From Planctomycetota bacterium (GTDB lineage Bacteria; Planctomycetota; MHYJ01; JACPRB01), in the NCBI GenBank assembly GCA_016200125.1, contig JACQFK010000563.1, positions 1-11,425 of the forward strand: a DNA stretch of 11,425 nt, in the 5' to 3' direction. Positions 1-7,378 of this stretch are shown piece after piece. Position numbers and translations under genes: made by a program. Below the pieces are notes generated by a model that did no database searches, was not told the origin of the DNA, and saw nothing but the letters and a program-made list of their open reading frames with translations. The first letter of the stretch is position 1. Every line of letters starts with the position of its first letter.

Positions 1-1
1 C

Positions 2-2404
2 GCCGCGCTCAATGTCGCCATCGCCGCCGCCTCCTGGAAGCTGTCGAAGGGCGCCACAGGCGATCAGCTCTCCGGCGCCGCGGCGGAACCGCCTCCCCCG
101 GTCGCGCCGCTCGCGGTGGCCGCGCTCTCGGGGTTCTCGTCGCTGCTCTACGAAATCGCCTGGACGCGGTCGCTCGTCCTCGCGCTCGGTTCTTCCGTCC
201 ACGCCTTCACGCTCATCCTGACCGCGTTCATCCTGGGGCTCGCGCTGGGCAGCGCCGCCGCCGCGCTCCTGCTTCCCCGCCTGCGCAACCTGCCGGCCTG
301 GCTGGCCGCCGTCCAGATCGCGATCGGCCTTCTTGCCATCGCCCTCCTTCCCGCCCTCGGCGATCTGCCGCTCCGAGTCGCAGCCTACACCGAGGGCATG
401 CACAAGGACTACGGCTCGATGCTGACGACCCAGGCCGGCTTCATCGCCGCCTTCGTCCTCCTGCCCGCCCTGTTCATGGGCGCCGTCTTCCCCCTCGCGA
501 TCCGCTGGGCCGCCGGCCCGGACCGCTCCGTGGGGCGCTCGGTGGGCGCCGTCTACACCGCCAACACGCTCGGATCGATCCTGGGCTCGCTCGCCGGCTC
601 CTTCGGCCTCGTCCCCTTCATCGGCCTCTCCGCCACCGTGAAGGCCGCCGCCACGATCAACCTGGCCGTGGCCGCCTTCCTCCTGTTCCGGGCGCCGCAG
701 CGGCGCTGGATCGCCGCGCTGCCCGCGGTCGCGGCGCTCCTGGGCTGGCTGCTCCTCCCCGCCTGGGATCCCCAGGTGATGACCAGCGGCTCGTTTCTCT
801 ATGGAGCGGCGAACGTACGCGACGCCCGCTTCACCAATCAGGACCTGCGGGAATACCTCCACCAGGACAGCAAGGTGGAAGCGCAGTACTGGGATTCCTA
901 CGGGCTCGTCACCCTCCACCGCCAGCGGGACGGCATCCTGACGATGAAGGTCAACGGCAAGACGGACGCGTCGACCGGCTCGACCGACCGCGCCAACATG
1001 CTGTTCGTCGGGGATCTCGCCCTGCTTCATCATCCCCAGCCGAAACGGGCGCTCTGCATCGGCCTGGGCGGCGGCCTCACGCTCGCGGCGATGGCGAAGC
1101 ATCCCGTGGAACGGCTCGACTGCGTGGAACTCTCGCCGGCAGTCGTCCGCGGCGCGTCCCACTTCAAGGAGGCGATCGGCGACGTCCTCCAGGACAAGCG
1201 GGTCAACCTGATCATCGGCGACGGCCGCAACGCGATCCTCTTCGGGCGCGAGCCCTACGACATCATCGTCTCCCAGCCCTCGAATCTCTGGGTGAGCGGG
1301 ATGGCGAACCTCTTCACGCGGGATTTCTTCGTCGACTCCTCCCGCCGCCTCGCGCCGGGCGGGATCTTCTGCCAGTGGGTCCACGCCTACTGGCTCTCCC
1401 TCGACAATCTGCGCGACGTCTTCCGGACCTTCTTCGACGTCTTCCCCCACGGGAGCGCCTGGGAAGTGTTCCCCGGCCACGACTATCTCCTGCTCGGGCG
1501 GCGCGACGCCGCTCCGACCGATCTCGCGGGTCTCGAGGCGAGGCTCAGGTCCACGAAGGCGCTCGAGGAGTACGCGCCCGACGCGGCGGGCCTGCTCGGC
1601 TACCTGCTCGCCGATGCCGCCAAGGTCCGCGAGGCCGTTGGTCCGGGTCCGCTGATCAGCGACGACCGCTGCTTCATCGAATACACGGCGCCGCGCTCGA
1701 TGGGCCACGACACGCGGCCGCAGGTGCTGGAATGGATCGACGGCCTGCGCCGCTCCACGCCCGTCAAGACGCTCTACTCGGGGGTCGACGATCGAGCTTC
1801 GGACGAGATCGCCCGGCGGCGAGAGACGCGGCGGCTGATGGCCGAGGCGGTCCGGATCCACTCCGATGACGTCGAGCGCGCCCTCGCGGCGCTGGAAGGG
1901 GTACCGACGCCGCTGCCGCGCGATCCGCGCACCGTCAGGTTCCTGGACTACGTCTCCAACGACGCCCTCTTCAAGGCCCAGAGCCGCCTGCGCACCGGCG
2001 ATGCGAAAGGAGCCCTCGAGCTGCTCCGGCGCATCCCGCGGGCCTCGTCGACCTATCTGGGCGCACAGCTCATGATGGGGCAGACCTACGTGCAGGTCGG
2101 GAAGGCCGAGGAGGCGCGGCGCTGCTTTCTCGCCGCCCGCGAGGCCGATCCCAAGTCCTTCGAAGCCGCGGCGGGGCTTGCGCGGGCCCTCCAGATCGAC
2201 CAGAACTACAGCGAGGCGTCCAAAGTCCTCCGCGAAGTGATCGCGATGCGTCCGGAGTTGTCGGAAGCACGGGTCCAGCTCGCCCTCTGCCTCAGGCGAC
2301 TGAACCTGCTCGAAGAAGCCCGCGCCGAATGCCGCAAGGCGCTGGAGATCAACCCCAACGACCGCCGCGCCGCCGATCTATTGAAAGACCTGGGAAAACC
2401 GTGA
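2..2404 (+). CDS. Membrane-fused spermidine-synthase-like protein with C-terminal TPRs (5' end outside window)
   Basis: The frame is open to the left edge, so the GTG at 116 is probably internal and the gene is partial. Residue numbers here count from that GTG. About seven hydrophobic helices span residues 1-220, with signatures LLYEIAWTR and YTANTLGSILGS seen in fused MFS/spermidine synthase proteins. A Rossmann methyltransferase-like fold follows: SAM-type glycine loop CIGLGGG (314-320), acidic VELSP (337-341), DGR (369-371) and YDIIVSQPSNLW (from 381). True spermidine synthases have an acidic DSSDP-like catalytic motif at the last position. Here it reads SQPSN, so polyamine synthesis is doubtful and the transferred group is unknown. 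The C terminus (about 630-762) holds TPR-like helical repeats ending AECRKALEINPNDRRAADLL. The protein should sit in the inner membrane with the enzyme and TPR parts on one face. Family assignment is firm; function is not. Confidence 0.9.
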   Translation, partial: AALNVAIAAASWKLSKGATGDQLSGAAAEPPPPVAPLAVAALSGFSSLLYEIAWTRSLVLALGSSVHAFTLILTAFILGLALGSAAAALLLPRLRNLPAWLAAVQIAIGLLAIALLPALGDLPLRVAAYTEGMHKDYGSMLTTQAGFIAAFVLLPALFMGAVFPLAIRWAAGPDRSVGRSVGAVYTANTLGSILGSLAGSFGLVPFIGLSATVKAAATINLAVAAFLLFRAPQRRWIAALPAVAALLGWLLLPAWDPQVMTSGSFLYGAANVRDARFTNQDLREYLHQDSKVEAQYWDSYGLVTLHRQRDGILTMKVNGKTDASTGSTDRANMLFVGDLALLHHPQPKRALCIGLGGGLTLAAMAKHPVERLDCVELSPAVVRGASHFKEAIGDVLQDKRVNLIIGDGRNAILFGREPYDIIVSQPSNLWVSGMANLFTRDFFVDSSRRLAPGGIFCQWVHAYWLSLDNLRDVFRTFFDVFPHGSAWEVFPGHDYLLLGRRDAAPTDLAGLEARLRSTKALEEYAPDAAGLLGYLLADAAKVREAVGPGPLISDDRCFIEYTAPRSMGHDTRPQVLEWIDGLRRSTPVKTLYSGVDDRASDEIARRRETRRLMAEAVRIHSDDVERALAALEGVPTPLPRDPRTVRFLDYVSNDALFKAQSRLRTGDAKGALELLRRIPRASSTYLGAQLMMGQTYVQVGKAEEARRCFLAAREADPKSFEAAAGLARALQIDQNYSEASKVLREVIAMRPELSEARVQLALCLRRLNLLEEARAECRKALEINPNDRRAADLLKDLGKP

Positions 2405-2420
2405 CCGTATACTACCAAGC

Positions 2421-2426
2421 AGGGAG
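2421..2426 (+). promoter_or_regulatory. Shine-Dalgarno site of the amidohydrolase gene
   Basis: AGGGAG lies nine bases before the ATG at 2436 and supports that start. The 31-base gap after the upstream stop also holds TATACT (2408-2413), close to a -10 box. The only good -35 match, TTGAAA at 2381-2386, is 21 bases away, which is too far for a standard sigma-70 promoter. Read-through from the upstream gene is the simpler view. Confidence 0.55.
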
Positions 2427-2435
2427 AACTCACCC

Positions 2436-4184
2436 ATGAGACACCTGTCAGCGCTCCTTCTGTTGACCCTGTCGGCCTGCCAGTCGGGGCCGGCGGCGGC
2501 GTCCGGGCCGGCGGACCTGATCGTCCACCACGCCAAGGTGGTCACGGTCGACGCGAACTTCTCGATCGCCGAGGCGCTCGCGATCCGCGACGGCCGCATC
2601 ATCGCGGTCGGGTCGGACGAGGAGATCTTCCGGCTTGTCGAGCAGGGCCGCACCCGCGTGATCGACGCCGAGGGCCACCCGGTGCTCCCCGGCCTCTACG
2701 ACAGCCACGTTCATCTGCTGGGCGCGTCAGCGAGCGAACTCGCGGGGCCGATCCCGGAGTTCAAGTCTCTCAACGACGCCTTCGACTTCATCAAGGCGAA
2801 AGCGAAGGGGTTGCCCGAAACCGAGTGGATCGTCGTCCCCTACGCATTCCCCACCCGGCTGAAGGAAGCGCGCTTCCCCACCCGCGCGGAACTGGACGCG
2901 GCGGACTCGAAGCATCCGGTCTTCTATCACGCGGGCCCCGCCGGCGTGGTCAACTCGAAGGCGCTCGAGGTCTCCGGGATCACCAGGGCGACGGCCAACC
3001 CGCCCGGCGGCATCGTCGTAAAGGACCCGGCGACCGGTGAGCCTACCGGAATGCTCAGAGGATCGCCCGCGGTCAAACTGCTCAAGCGCATGCCCTCGCT
3101 CGACGCGGACAACCCGCTCGAGGCGAAGAAGGAGGGCGTGCAGAAGCTCCTCGCGCTCTACAACCAGTACGGGATCACCAGCGTCGCGGACCGCGACACG
3201 TCGCGCGAGGGCCTCGACTGGTTCCTGGCCCTCCAGAAGGAGGGCAAGCTGACCACGAGGATCACGATCTCGCCGGACTTCGACCCCTCCGGAACCCGCG
3301 AGCAGGTCGCGGCGCGGCTTGACGCGATGCCGGGCAAGGACGGCCGCTTCGGCCCCACCGGCGCGGGCGACGACTGGATCCGCGTGGGTCCGATCAAGCT
3401 GTTCCTGGACGGCGGCATGCTCAACGGAAGCGCCTACATGCGCGAGCCCTGGCCCAAGGGCCCGGCCTACCAGGTCGTCGACGACAACTACCGGGGGCTG
3501 CTCTTCATCCAGTCCGACCAGCTGAGGATCGTGCTCGAGGAGGCGGCGAAGCGCCGCTGGCAGATGACGGCGCACACCGCCGGCGAGGGCGCGATGGACG
3601 TGCTGCTCGACGCCTACGACGCGACGAGCAAGAAGGTGTCGATCCAGGACCTGCGCTGGTGCATCACCCACGCGAACTTCCCGTCGCAGAGGAACCTGGA
3701 CATCTGCAAGCGGCTCGGGATCGTTGCCGACGTCCAGCCCGCCTGGCTCTGGAAGGACGGGACGACGATGCTGAAGATCCTCGGCCCTGAGCGCCTGCGC
3801 TGGTTCCAGCCCTACAAGACCTGGATGAAGTACACGACGATCGGCGGCGGCAGCGATCACATGATCCGCACCGACTCGATCCGCTCGACTAATCCCTGGA
3901 ATCCCTGGCTGGGGATGTGGGTGACGATCACGCGGGAGACGGAAGCCGGCGCCGTGCCGAACCCCGAGGAGGCCCTGGACCGGCCCGAGGCGATCAAGCT
4001 CTACACGATCAACAACGCGATCCTGCACCACGAGGAGAAGGACAAGGGGAGCCTGGAGGTGGGCAAGCTGGGCGACCTGATCATCATCGACCGGGACATC
4101 CTGACCTGCCCGGTGGACGAGATCCTGCGCACCAAGGTCCTCGGGACCTTCGTGGGCGGCAAGCTCGTCTGGTCGCGCGACTAG
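2436..4184 (+). CDS. Exported lipoprotein amidohydrolase, Amidohydro_3 (YtcJ-like) family
   Basis: This 582-residue protein is a predicted metal-dependent hydrolase of C-N or related bonds. It begins MRHLSALLLLTLSAC, a short signal peptide ending in the lipobox LSAC with the lipidated Cys at 15, so it should be membrane-anchored outside the cytoplasm. Metal-site motifs follow family order: HVH (H91, H93) in YDSHVHLLG, H380 in TAHTAGEGAMD, H412 in WCITHANF, and D474 in GGGSDHM. The third motif reads GEG where many relatives have GDR. Small beta-sandwich segments typical of the family flank the barrel: ADLIVHHAKVVTVD at the start and GDLIIIDRDIL near the end. Length fits the family. It follows the TPR gene by 31 bases on the same strand and may be cotranscribed. 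The substrate cannot be told from sequence; annotations such as N-substituted formamide deformylase would be over-specific. Confidence 0.93.
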   Translation: MRHLSALLLLTLSACQSGPAAASGPADLIVHHAKVVTVDANFSIAEALAIRDGRIIAVGSDEEIFRLVEQGRTRVIDAEGHPVLPGLYDSHVHLLGASASELAGPIPEFKSLNDAFDFIKAKAKGLPETEWIVVPYAFPTRLKEARFPTRAELDAADSKHPVFYHAGPAGVVNSKALEVSGITRATANPPGGIVVKDPATGEPTGMLRGSPAVKLLKRMPSLDADNPLEAKKEGVQKLLALYNQYGITSVADRDTSREGLDWFLALQKEGKLTTRITISPDFDPSGTREQVAARLDAMPGKDGRFGPTGAGDDWIRVGPIKLFLDGGMLNGSAYMREPWPKGPAYQVVDDNYRGLLFIQSDQLRIVLEEAAKRRWQMTAHTAGEGAMDVLLDAYDATSKKVSIQDLRWCITHANFPSQRNLDICKRLGIVADVQPAWLWKDGTTMLKILGPERLRWFQPYKTWMKYTTIGGGSDHMIRTDSIRSTNPWNPWLGMWVTITRETEAGAVPNPEEALDRPEAIKLYTINNAILHHEEKDKGSLEVGKLGDLIIIDRDILTCPVDEILRTKVLGTFVGGKLVWSRD

Positions 4185-7100
4185 CTACTTCAAAGAGACG
4201 AGGAAGCTGATCAGATTCCGCATCTCCTCCCGGGTGAGCTGGTTGTCGAGGCCCTGGGGCATGATCGACACCTTGCTCTGCTGGATCAGCTCGACCGAGG
4301 TGCGCGGGATCCGCTTCTCCACCCGCTCCGCCGTGAACAGGTAGAGGGCGTCGGGCGTCTCCCGCGAGACCAGGCCGTCGTAGATCGCCCCGTCCTTCGT
4401 CCGGATCAGGAAGGGCTCGAAGCCGCGCGCGAAGGTCGCGCTCGGGAAGACGATCGCCTCCAGGAGATCGCGGCCCACGCGGATCGAGCCGATCTTCGAC
4501 AGATCCGGCCCGACCTTGCCCCCCTGCCCGGCCACCGTGTGGCAGGCCGTGCATCCCGCCTTCTTGCCCAGGAAAATCTCCCGGCCCGCCAGCGCGTCGC
4601 CCTTCTCCAGCACCGAGGCCATCGAGTCGAGCTTCTCCTTCATCTGCGCGGTGTCGACCTCGAGCTTCTTCACCACGGGCTCGGCCTGCGCCCGCACCTC
4701 GTCGGGGTAGCCCTTCAGCACGCGCCGCAGCGTCTCCGCGGGAATGCTCTGGAAGCCGGGCGCCTTCTCCAGCGCGACCAGCAGCTTCTTTCCCAGAGCC
4801 GCGTTCTTCGACCGCTCGAAGACGCCGATCAGGCGCGGCATCTCCAGAGGACCCGCCGAGCCGACCTGACCCGCCAATTGGTTGAGCTGCGCGTCGTCGA
4901 GCGGCGACTTGCCGACCGCCTCGGCCGCCGAGAGCCGCAGCAGCGGGGCCTTGTCCTTGTCCATGCACGCGAGGAGGAAGCGGAAGAGCCCCGCGTCCAT
5001 CTTCGCCTGCCGGGGCGCGGCCGTGCCGATCGCCTCCACCCGCAGCTCCGGCGAACGCGCCTCGTCGCGCGCCAGACGGAGCACGGCCTCGTCGAAGTCC
5101 GCGCAGGCAGCGGCCCGGATCACCGCGATGGCCTGGCGCACGACGCGTTCGTCGCGGCCCTCGAGCGCCCAGCGCGCCTCGGCGAGCCAGGTCGACGGGT
5201 AACGCTCCGGCAGCGCCCGCGCCATCGCCTCCAGGATGAGCAGCCGCGTCGTGTCCGAGGCCTTGTCCTCGCGCAGGGTCTGCGCCATCAGGTCCTGCAT
5301 CGCGGCGTCCCGGCTGAACGAGACCAGCACGCCCTTGAGCAGGTCCTGGCGGTCGTCCTCGAGCGAGCGCTCGCCCAGCCACTGCTTCACGAGGCCGTAG
5401 ATCTCGTTCGACCAGCCGGAGTGCGACATGATGACCTTGAGCGCCGCCTGCTGGAGCGCGGGGTCGACCGGATCGAGCAGCGGCGTGACGAGATCGGGCG
5501 TCAGGTTGCCGCCGTCCATCTGGTCGAGGGCGATCAGCGCCGCCCGCCGGATGCCGGCGTTGGTCTCGTGGAGCGCCGCGACCAGCCCCTCGCGGTCGGC
5601 CAGCCGGATCAGCGCGAAGATCAGCGCATGCTCGAGATAGCGGTCGCTCCCCGCTCGGATCGACTCCAGGAGCGCGGGAATCGCCCGCCTGTCCCCGATG
5701 CGTCCCAGCGCCGTCGCCGCCTCGCGGCGCAGATGCGGCGGCTCGGACCGCACGATCTCGAGCAGACGCCCCACCGCTTCGACGTCGCGATGGAGCCCGG
5801 CGGCCGCGCAGGCGACCTGCCGTACGGAAGGATCGGGATCCTTCAGCATCTGGACTTCGCGGGAGCGCGCCTCGGCGCCGTCGATCCGAGACAGCGCCCA
5901 CACGGCGTTCATCCGCACGCGCGCCGAGGGCGACTTCATCGCCTCGATGAGCTCGCTCGCCGGCCGCCGCGCGGCCTCCTGGATCGCGTTCTCGCGCACG
6001 ACGAAGCGCGGATCGTCGAAGGAGTCGGAGGGCCGCCCGAATTTCACCTTCAGCCCGCGCGGATCTTCGACCTTCGGCATCTCCTTGCGGCGGATGCGGT
6101 AGATGCCGCCCAGGACCTGCGGCTTGGCGATCTGCGAGGTCGGGCAGCCGATGCGGAACCAGCCGCCGGTGTCCACCACCAGCAGGCTGCCGTCCGCGTC
6201 TTCGAGCACGTCGGTCGGGTGGAAGTCCGGGTGGGCCGACCACACGAAGTCCGTGGTCTTCGCCCGGAAGGTGGCGCCGTCGCGCTCGACGACATGGCGC
6301 TGCACGCGGTGGGTGTTGAAGTAGGTGCAGAGGACGTTGCCCGTGTAGTCCTTCCCGAGCGCGCCGCTCTTGACCGTCATCATGCCCGCGGGCGCCGTGG
6401 CGATCATCGGGATCATGACCGGCAGGAAATCGCCGGTGCGCTTGCGGTCGTTGTAGAGGCGGTCGCGGACCGCGTACTCGCCGCCCTCGATGCCGTGGAT
6501 GAGCGCGTCACGCAGGCCGCCGCCGAAGGCATCGGGCGCCCAGAAGGTGCCCGACACGAAGAAATCGCCCTCGGGCAGCCAGTCGACCTCGACGGGATTG
6601 CCCTGCGTGCCGCAGACGATCTCCATGTCGCTGCCGTCGGTGCGACAGCGCATGAGCCAGGGGCCCGTCGCCTTCTTCGCGAACTTGCCGTCGGCGGACT
6701 TGATGTTGTGCGCCATCCGGCCGGGCAGGAAGTAGATCCGGCCGTCGGGGCCCAGGCAGGCGCCGTGGGCGTCGTCGGCCACCCCCGTGTTGGCGAGCCC
6801 CGTGAGCAGTTCCGTCCGCTTGTCGCAGACGCCGGCGCGCGTCGTGTCCTCGAACTTCCAGAAGGAGGGCGGCGACGTGCAGTAGACCGCGCCCTGGTGC
6901 CACAGGAGTCCCTGCGGGAAGACCAGCTTGTCGGCCCAGACCGTGCTCTTGTCGAACTTGCCGTCCCCGTCCGTGTCCTCGAGGAGACGGATCCGGTGCG
7001 GCGGATCCTTGATCAGCTCGCTGCCCTTCAGGTTCACGCCCGAGGAGTCGCTGACGTAGAGGCGTCCGCGATCGTCGAAGCAGGCCATGATGGGCCGCTC

Positions 7101-7196
7101 GACCAGGGGCGGGCCCGCGACGAGCTCCACGACGAAGCCCTCGGGGACCTGCAACGGCGGCCCTCCGGGTGCCGGAGGATCCTGGCAGAGCAGCAT
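4185..7196 (-). CDS. PVC-type propeller dehydrogenase / HEAT repeat / heme-c protein (likely 5' frameshift)
   Basis: The first in-frame ATG (7196) gives 1003 residues. An NHL-like beta-propeller of the putative membrane-bound dehydrogenase type (residues about 15-400) carries VPEGFVVELVAG, CFDDRGRLYVSDSSG and RLLEDTDGDGKFD. HEAT-like repeats follow (about 415-800; for example RREAATALGRIGDRRAIPAL). The C terminus is a Pirellula/Verrucomicrobium-type cytochrome c domain with CTACH (C882, C885, H886) and probable axial Met979 in SIMPQGL. Heme c attachment needs export, yet this start leaves only MLLCQDPP. The rest of a convincing signal peptide lies just upstream in another frame (see 7197-7228). 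The product is probably a periplasmic or surface electron-transfer oxidoreductase related to sugar dehydrogenases; substrate unknown. It is divergent from the DUF1592 operon and abuts the amidohydrolase stop. Family call is strong; start and intactness are uncertain. Confidence 0.9.
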   Translation of the reverse strand: MLLCQDPPAPGGPPLQVPEGFVVELVAGPPLVERPIMACFDDRGRLYVSDSSGVNLKGSELIKDPPHRIRLLEDTDGDGKFDKSTVWADKLVFPQGLLWHQGAVYCTSPPSFWKFEDTTRAGVCDKRTELLTGLANTGVADDAHGACLGPDGRIYFLPGRMAHNIKSADGKFAKKATGPWLMRCRTDGSDMEIVCGTQGNPVEVDWLPEGDFFVSGTFWAPDAFGGGLRDALIHGIEGGEYAVRDRLYNDRKRTGDFLPVMIPMIATAPAGMMTVKSGALGKDYTGNVLCTYFNTHRVQRHVVERDGATFRAKTTDFVWSAHPDFHPTDVLEDADGSLLVVDTGGWFRIGCPTSQIAKPQVLGGIYRIRRKEMPKVEDPRGLKVKFGRPSDSFDDPRFVVRENAIQEAARRPASELIEAMKSPSARVRMNAVWALSRIDGAEARSREVQMLKDPDPSVRQVACAAAGLHRDVEAVGRLLEIVRSEPPHLRREAATALGRIGDRRAIPALLESIRAGSDRYLEHALIFALIRLADREGLVAALHETNAGIRRAALIALDQMDGGNLTPDLVTPLLDPVDPALQQAALKVIMSHSGWSNEIYGLVKQWLGERSLEDDRQDLLKGVLVSFSRDAAMQDLMAQTLREDKASDTTRLLILEAMARALPERYPSTWLAEARWALEGRDERVVRQAIAVIRAAACADFDEAVLRLARDEARSPELRVEAIGTAAPRQAKMDAGLFRFLLACMDKDKAPLLRLSAAEAVGKSPLDDAQLNQLAGQVGSAGPLEMPRLIGVFERSKNAALGKKLLVALEKAPGFQSIPAETLRRVLKGYPDEVRAQAEPVVKKLEVDTAQMKEKLDSMASVLEKGDALAGREIFLGKKAGCTACHTVAGQGGKVGPDLSKIGSIRVGRDLLEAIVFPSATFARGFEPFLIRTKDGAIYDGLVSRETPDALYLFTAERVEKRIPRTSVELIQQSKVSIMPQGLDNQLTREEMRNLISFLVSLK

Positions 7197-7228
7197 CCAC
7201 GCCGCGATCAGGGGATCATCATCTTCAT
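7197..7228 (-). other. Out-of-frame signal-peptide start of the propeller-cytochrome gene
   Basis: On the minus strand an ATG at 7228-7226 reads M-K-M-M-I-P and then hits TGA at 7210-7208. The next frame reads L-I-A-A-W-M-L-L-C-Q and continues into the propeller gene. One more C in the CCCC run (7214-7211) would join them as MKMMIPLIAAWMLLCQDPP, a normal basic-hydrophobic export signal. A further in-frame ATG lies at 7237-7235. No clear Shine-Dalgarno precedes either ATG or the one at 7196. The upstream in-frame limit of the main frame is the TAG at 7232-7230, and no ATG, GTG or TTG lies between it and 7196. Confidence 0.6.
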
Positions 7229-7251
7229 GCTACCCATAGAAACACGCCGAC

Positions 7252-7266
7252 CGATATTAAAAATCG
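7252..7266. repeat. Imperfect 15-bp palindrome, operator-like
   Basis: CGATATTAAAAATCG pairs six of seven positions around a central A at 7259; the only mismatch is A7256/A7262. It lies 24 bases upstream of the ATG at 7228 on the minus strand, so a bound regulator could affect the propeller-cytochrome promoter. The AT-rich core stands out from its surroundings. Its role as an operator is inferred. Confidence 0.35.
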
Positions 7267-7281
7267 TAGTCCGGGGTATGC

Positions 7282-7299
7282 TTTTGCGTAAGGGCAAAA
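7282..7299. repeat. Perfect 6-bp inverted repeat TTTTGC/GCAAAA
   Basis: TTTTGC (7282-7287) and GCAAAA (7294-7299) are exact reverse complements around the 6-base spacer GTAAGG. The dyad sits near the centre of the divergent region, just upstream of the candidate -35 box at 7304. That is a usual place for a shared operator. It is not followed by a T run and is too weak for a terminator. Confidence 0.4.
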
Positions 7300-7303
7300 C
7301 TCA

Positions 7304-7332
7304 GTCACACGGGAGCCCATAACCGATATACA
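7304..7332 (+). promoter_or_regulatory. Candidate promoter of the DUF1592/DUF1552 operon
   Basis: GTCACA (7304-7309, four of six to TTGACA) and TATACA (7327-7332, four of six to TATAAT) are exactly 17 bases apart. Transcription would start near 7339, giving a leader of about 40 bases before the TTG at 7379. Both boxes are only moderate matches, and the sigma factor preference of this organism is unknown. Confidence 0.3.
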
Positions 7333-7365
7333 TCCCAGGAGCGGCGGGCGTAAGGTAGTCAGAGC

Positions 7366-7371
7366 ACGGAG
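7366..7371 (+). promoter_or_regulatory. Shine-Dalgarno site favouring the TTG start at 7379
   Basis: ACGGAG ends seven bases before TTG 7379. A second purine-rich stretch, AGGGGCGAG (7387-7395), precedes the ATG at 7400 at usable distance, so both starts have ribosome-binding support. The TTG start adds an Arg at position 2, giving the signal peptide its basic end. Confidence 0.45.
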
Positions 7372-7378
7372 ATACACC

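Larger units (their letters stand above)
7233..7329 (+). repeat. Two-part direct repeat CCCATA ... ACCGATAT
   Basis: CCCATA (7233-7238) followed by ACCGATAT (7250-7257) recurs as the contiguous CCCATAACCGATAT at 7316-7329. The first copy has 11 extra bases between the blocks. The second copy overlaps the candidate -10 box of the DUF1592 operon. It could be a duplicated regulator site or chance; the match is short. Confidence 0.3.
7229..7378. promoter_or_regulatory. Divergent intergenic promoter region
   Basis: This stretch separates the minus-strand propeller-cytochrome gene from the plus-strand DUF1592 operon and must hold the promoters for both. The block 7201-7380 is about 53% G+C by hand count, against roughly two thirds in the genes. 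It contains a perfect 6-bp dyad, an imperfect 15-bp palindrome and a two-part repeat, listed separately. I see no small gene or RNA motif that I recognise in it. Confidence 0.65.

Noticed and set aside
2381..2413. TTGAAA and TATACT as a promoter for the amidohydrolase gene
   Set aside because: The 21-base spacer is too long for a standard sigma-70 promoter, and the implied leader would begin almost at the ribosome-binding site.
2727..4031. A 434-codon minus-strand open frame opposite the amidohydrolase
   Set aside because: It has no motif, and the plus strand shows all metal-site motifs in order.
4084..6243. A 719-codon minus-strand frame overlapping the propeller gene in another phase
   Set aside because: It is an Arg/Gly/Ala-rich out-of-phase shadow. 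The in-phase frame has the HEAT and CXXCH motifs.
7282..7299. The TTTTGC/GCAAAA dyad as a transcription terminator
   Set aside because: The stem is only six base pairs and AT-rich, no T run follows on either strand, and it sits between divergent starts where no transcript ends.
4539..7322. A 927-codon plus-strand open frame running antisense across the whole propeller-cytochrome gene
   Set aside because: It is very rich in Arg, Ala, Gly, Leu and Val with no recognisable motif, as expected opposite a high-GC gene. The minus strand has clear propeller, HEAT and heme motifs.
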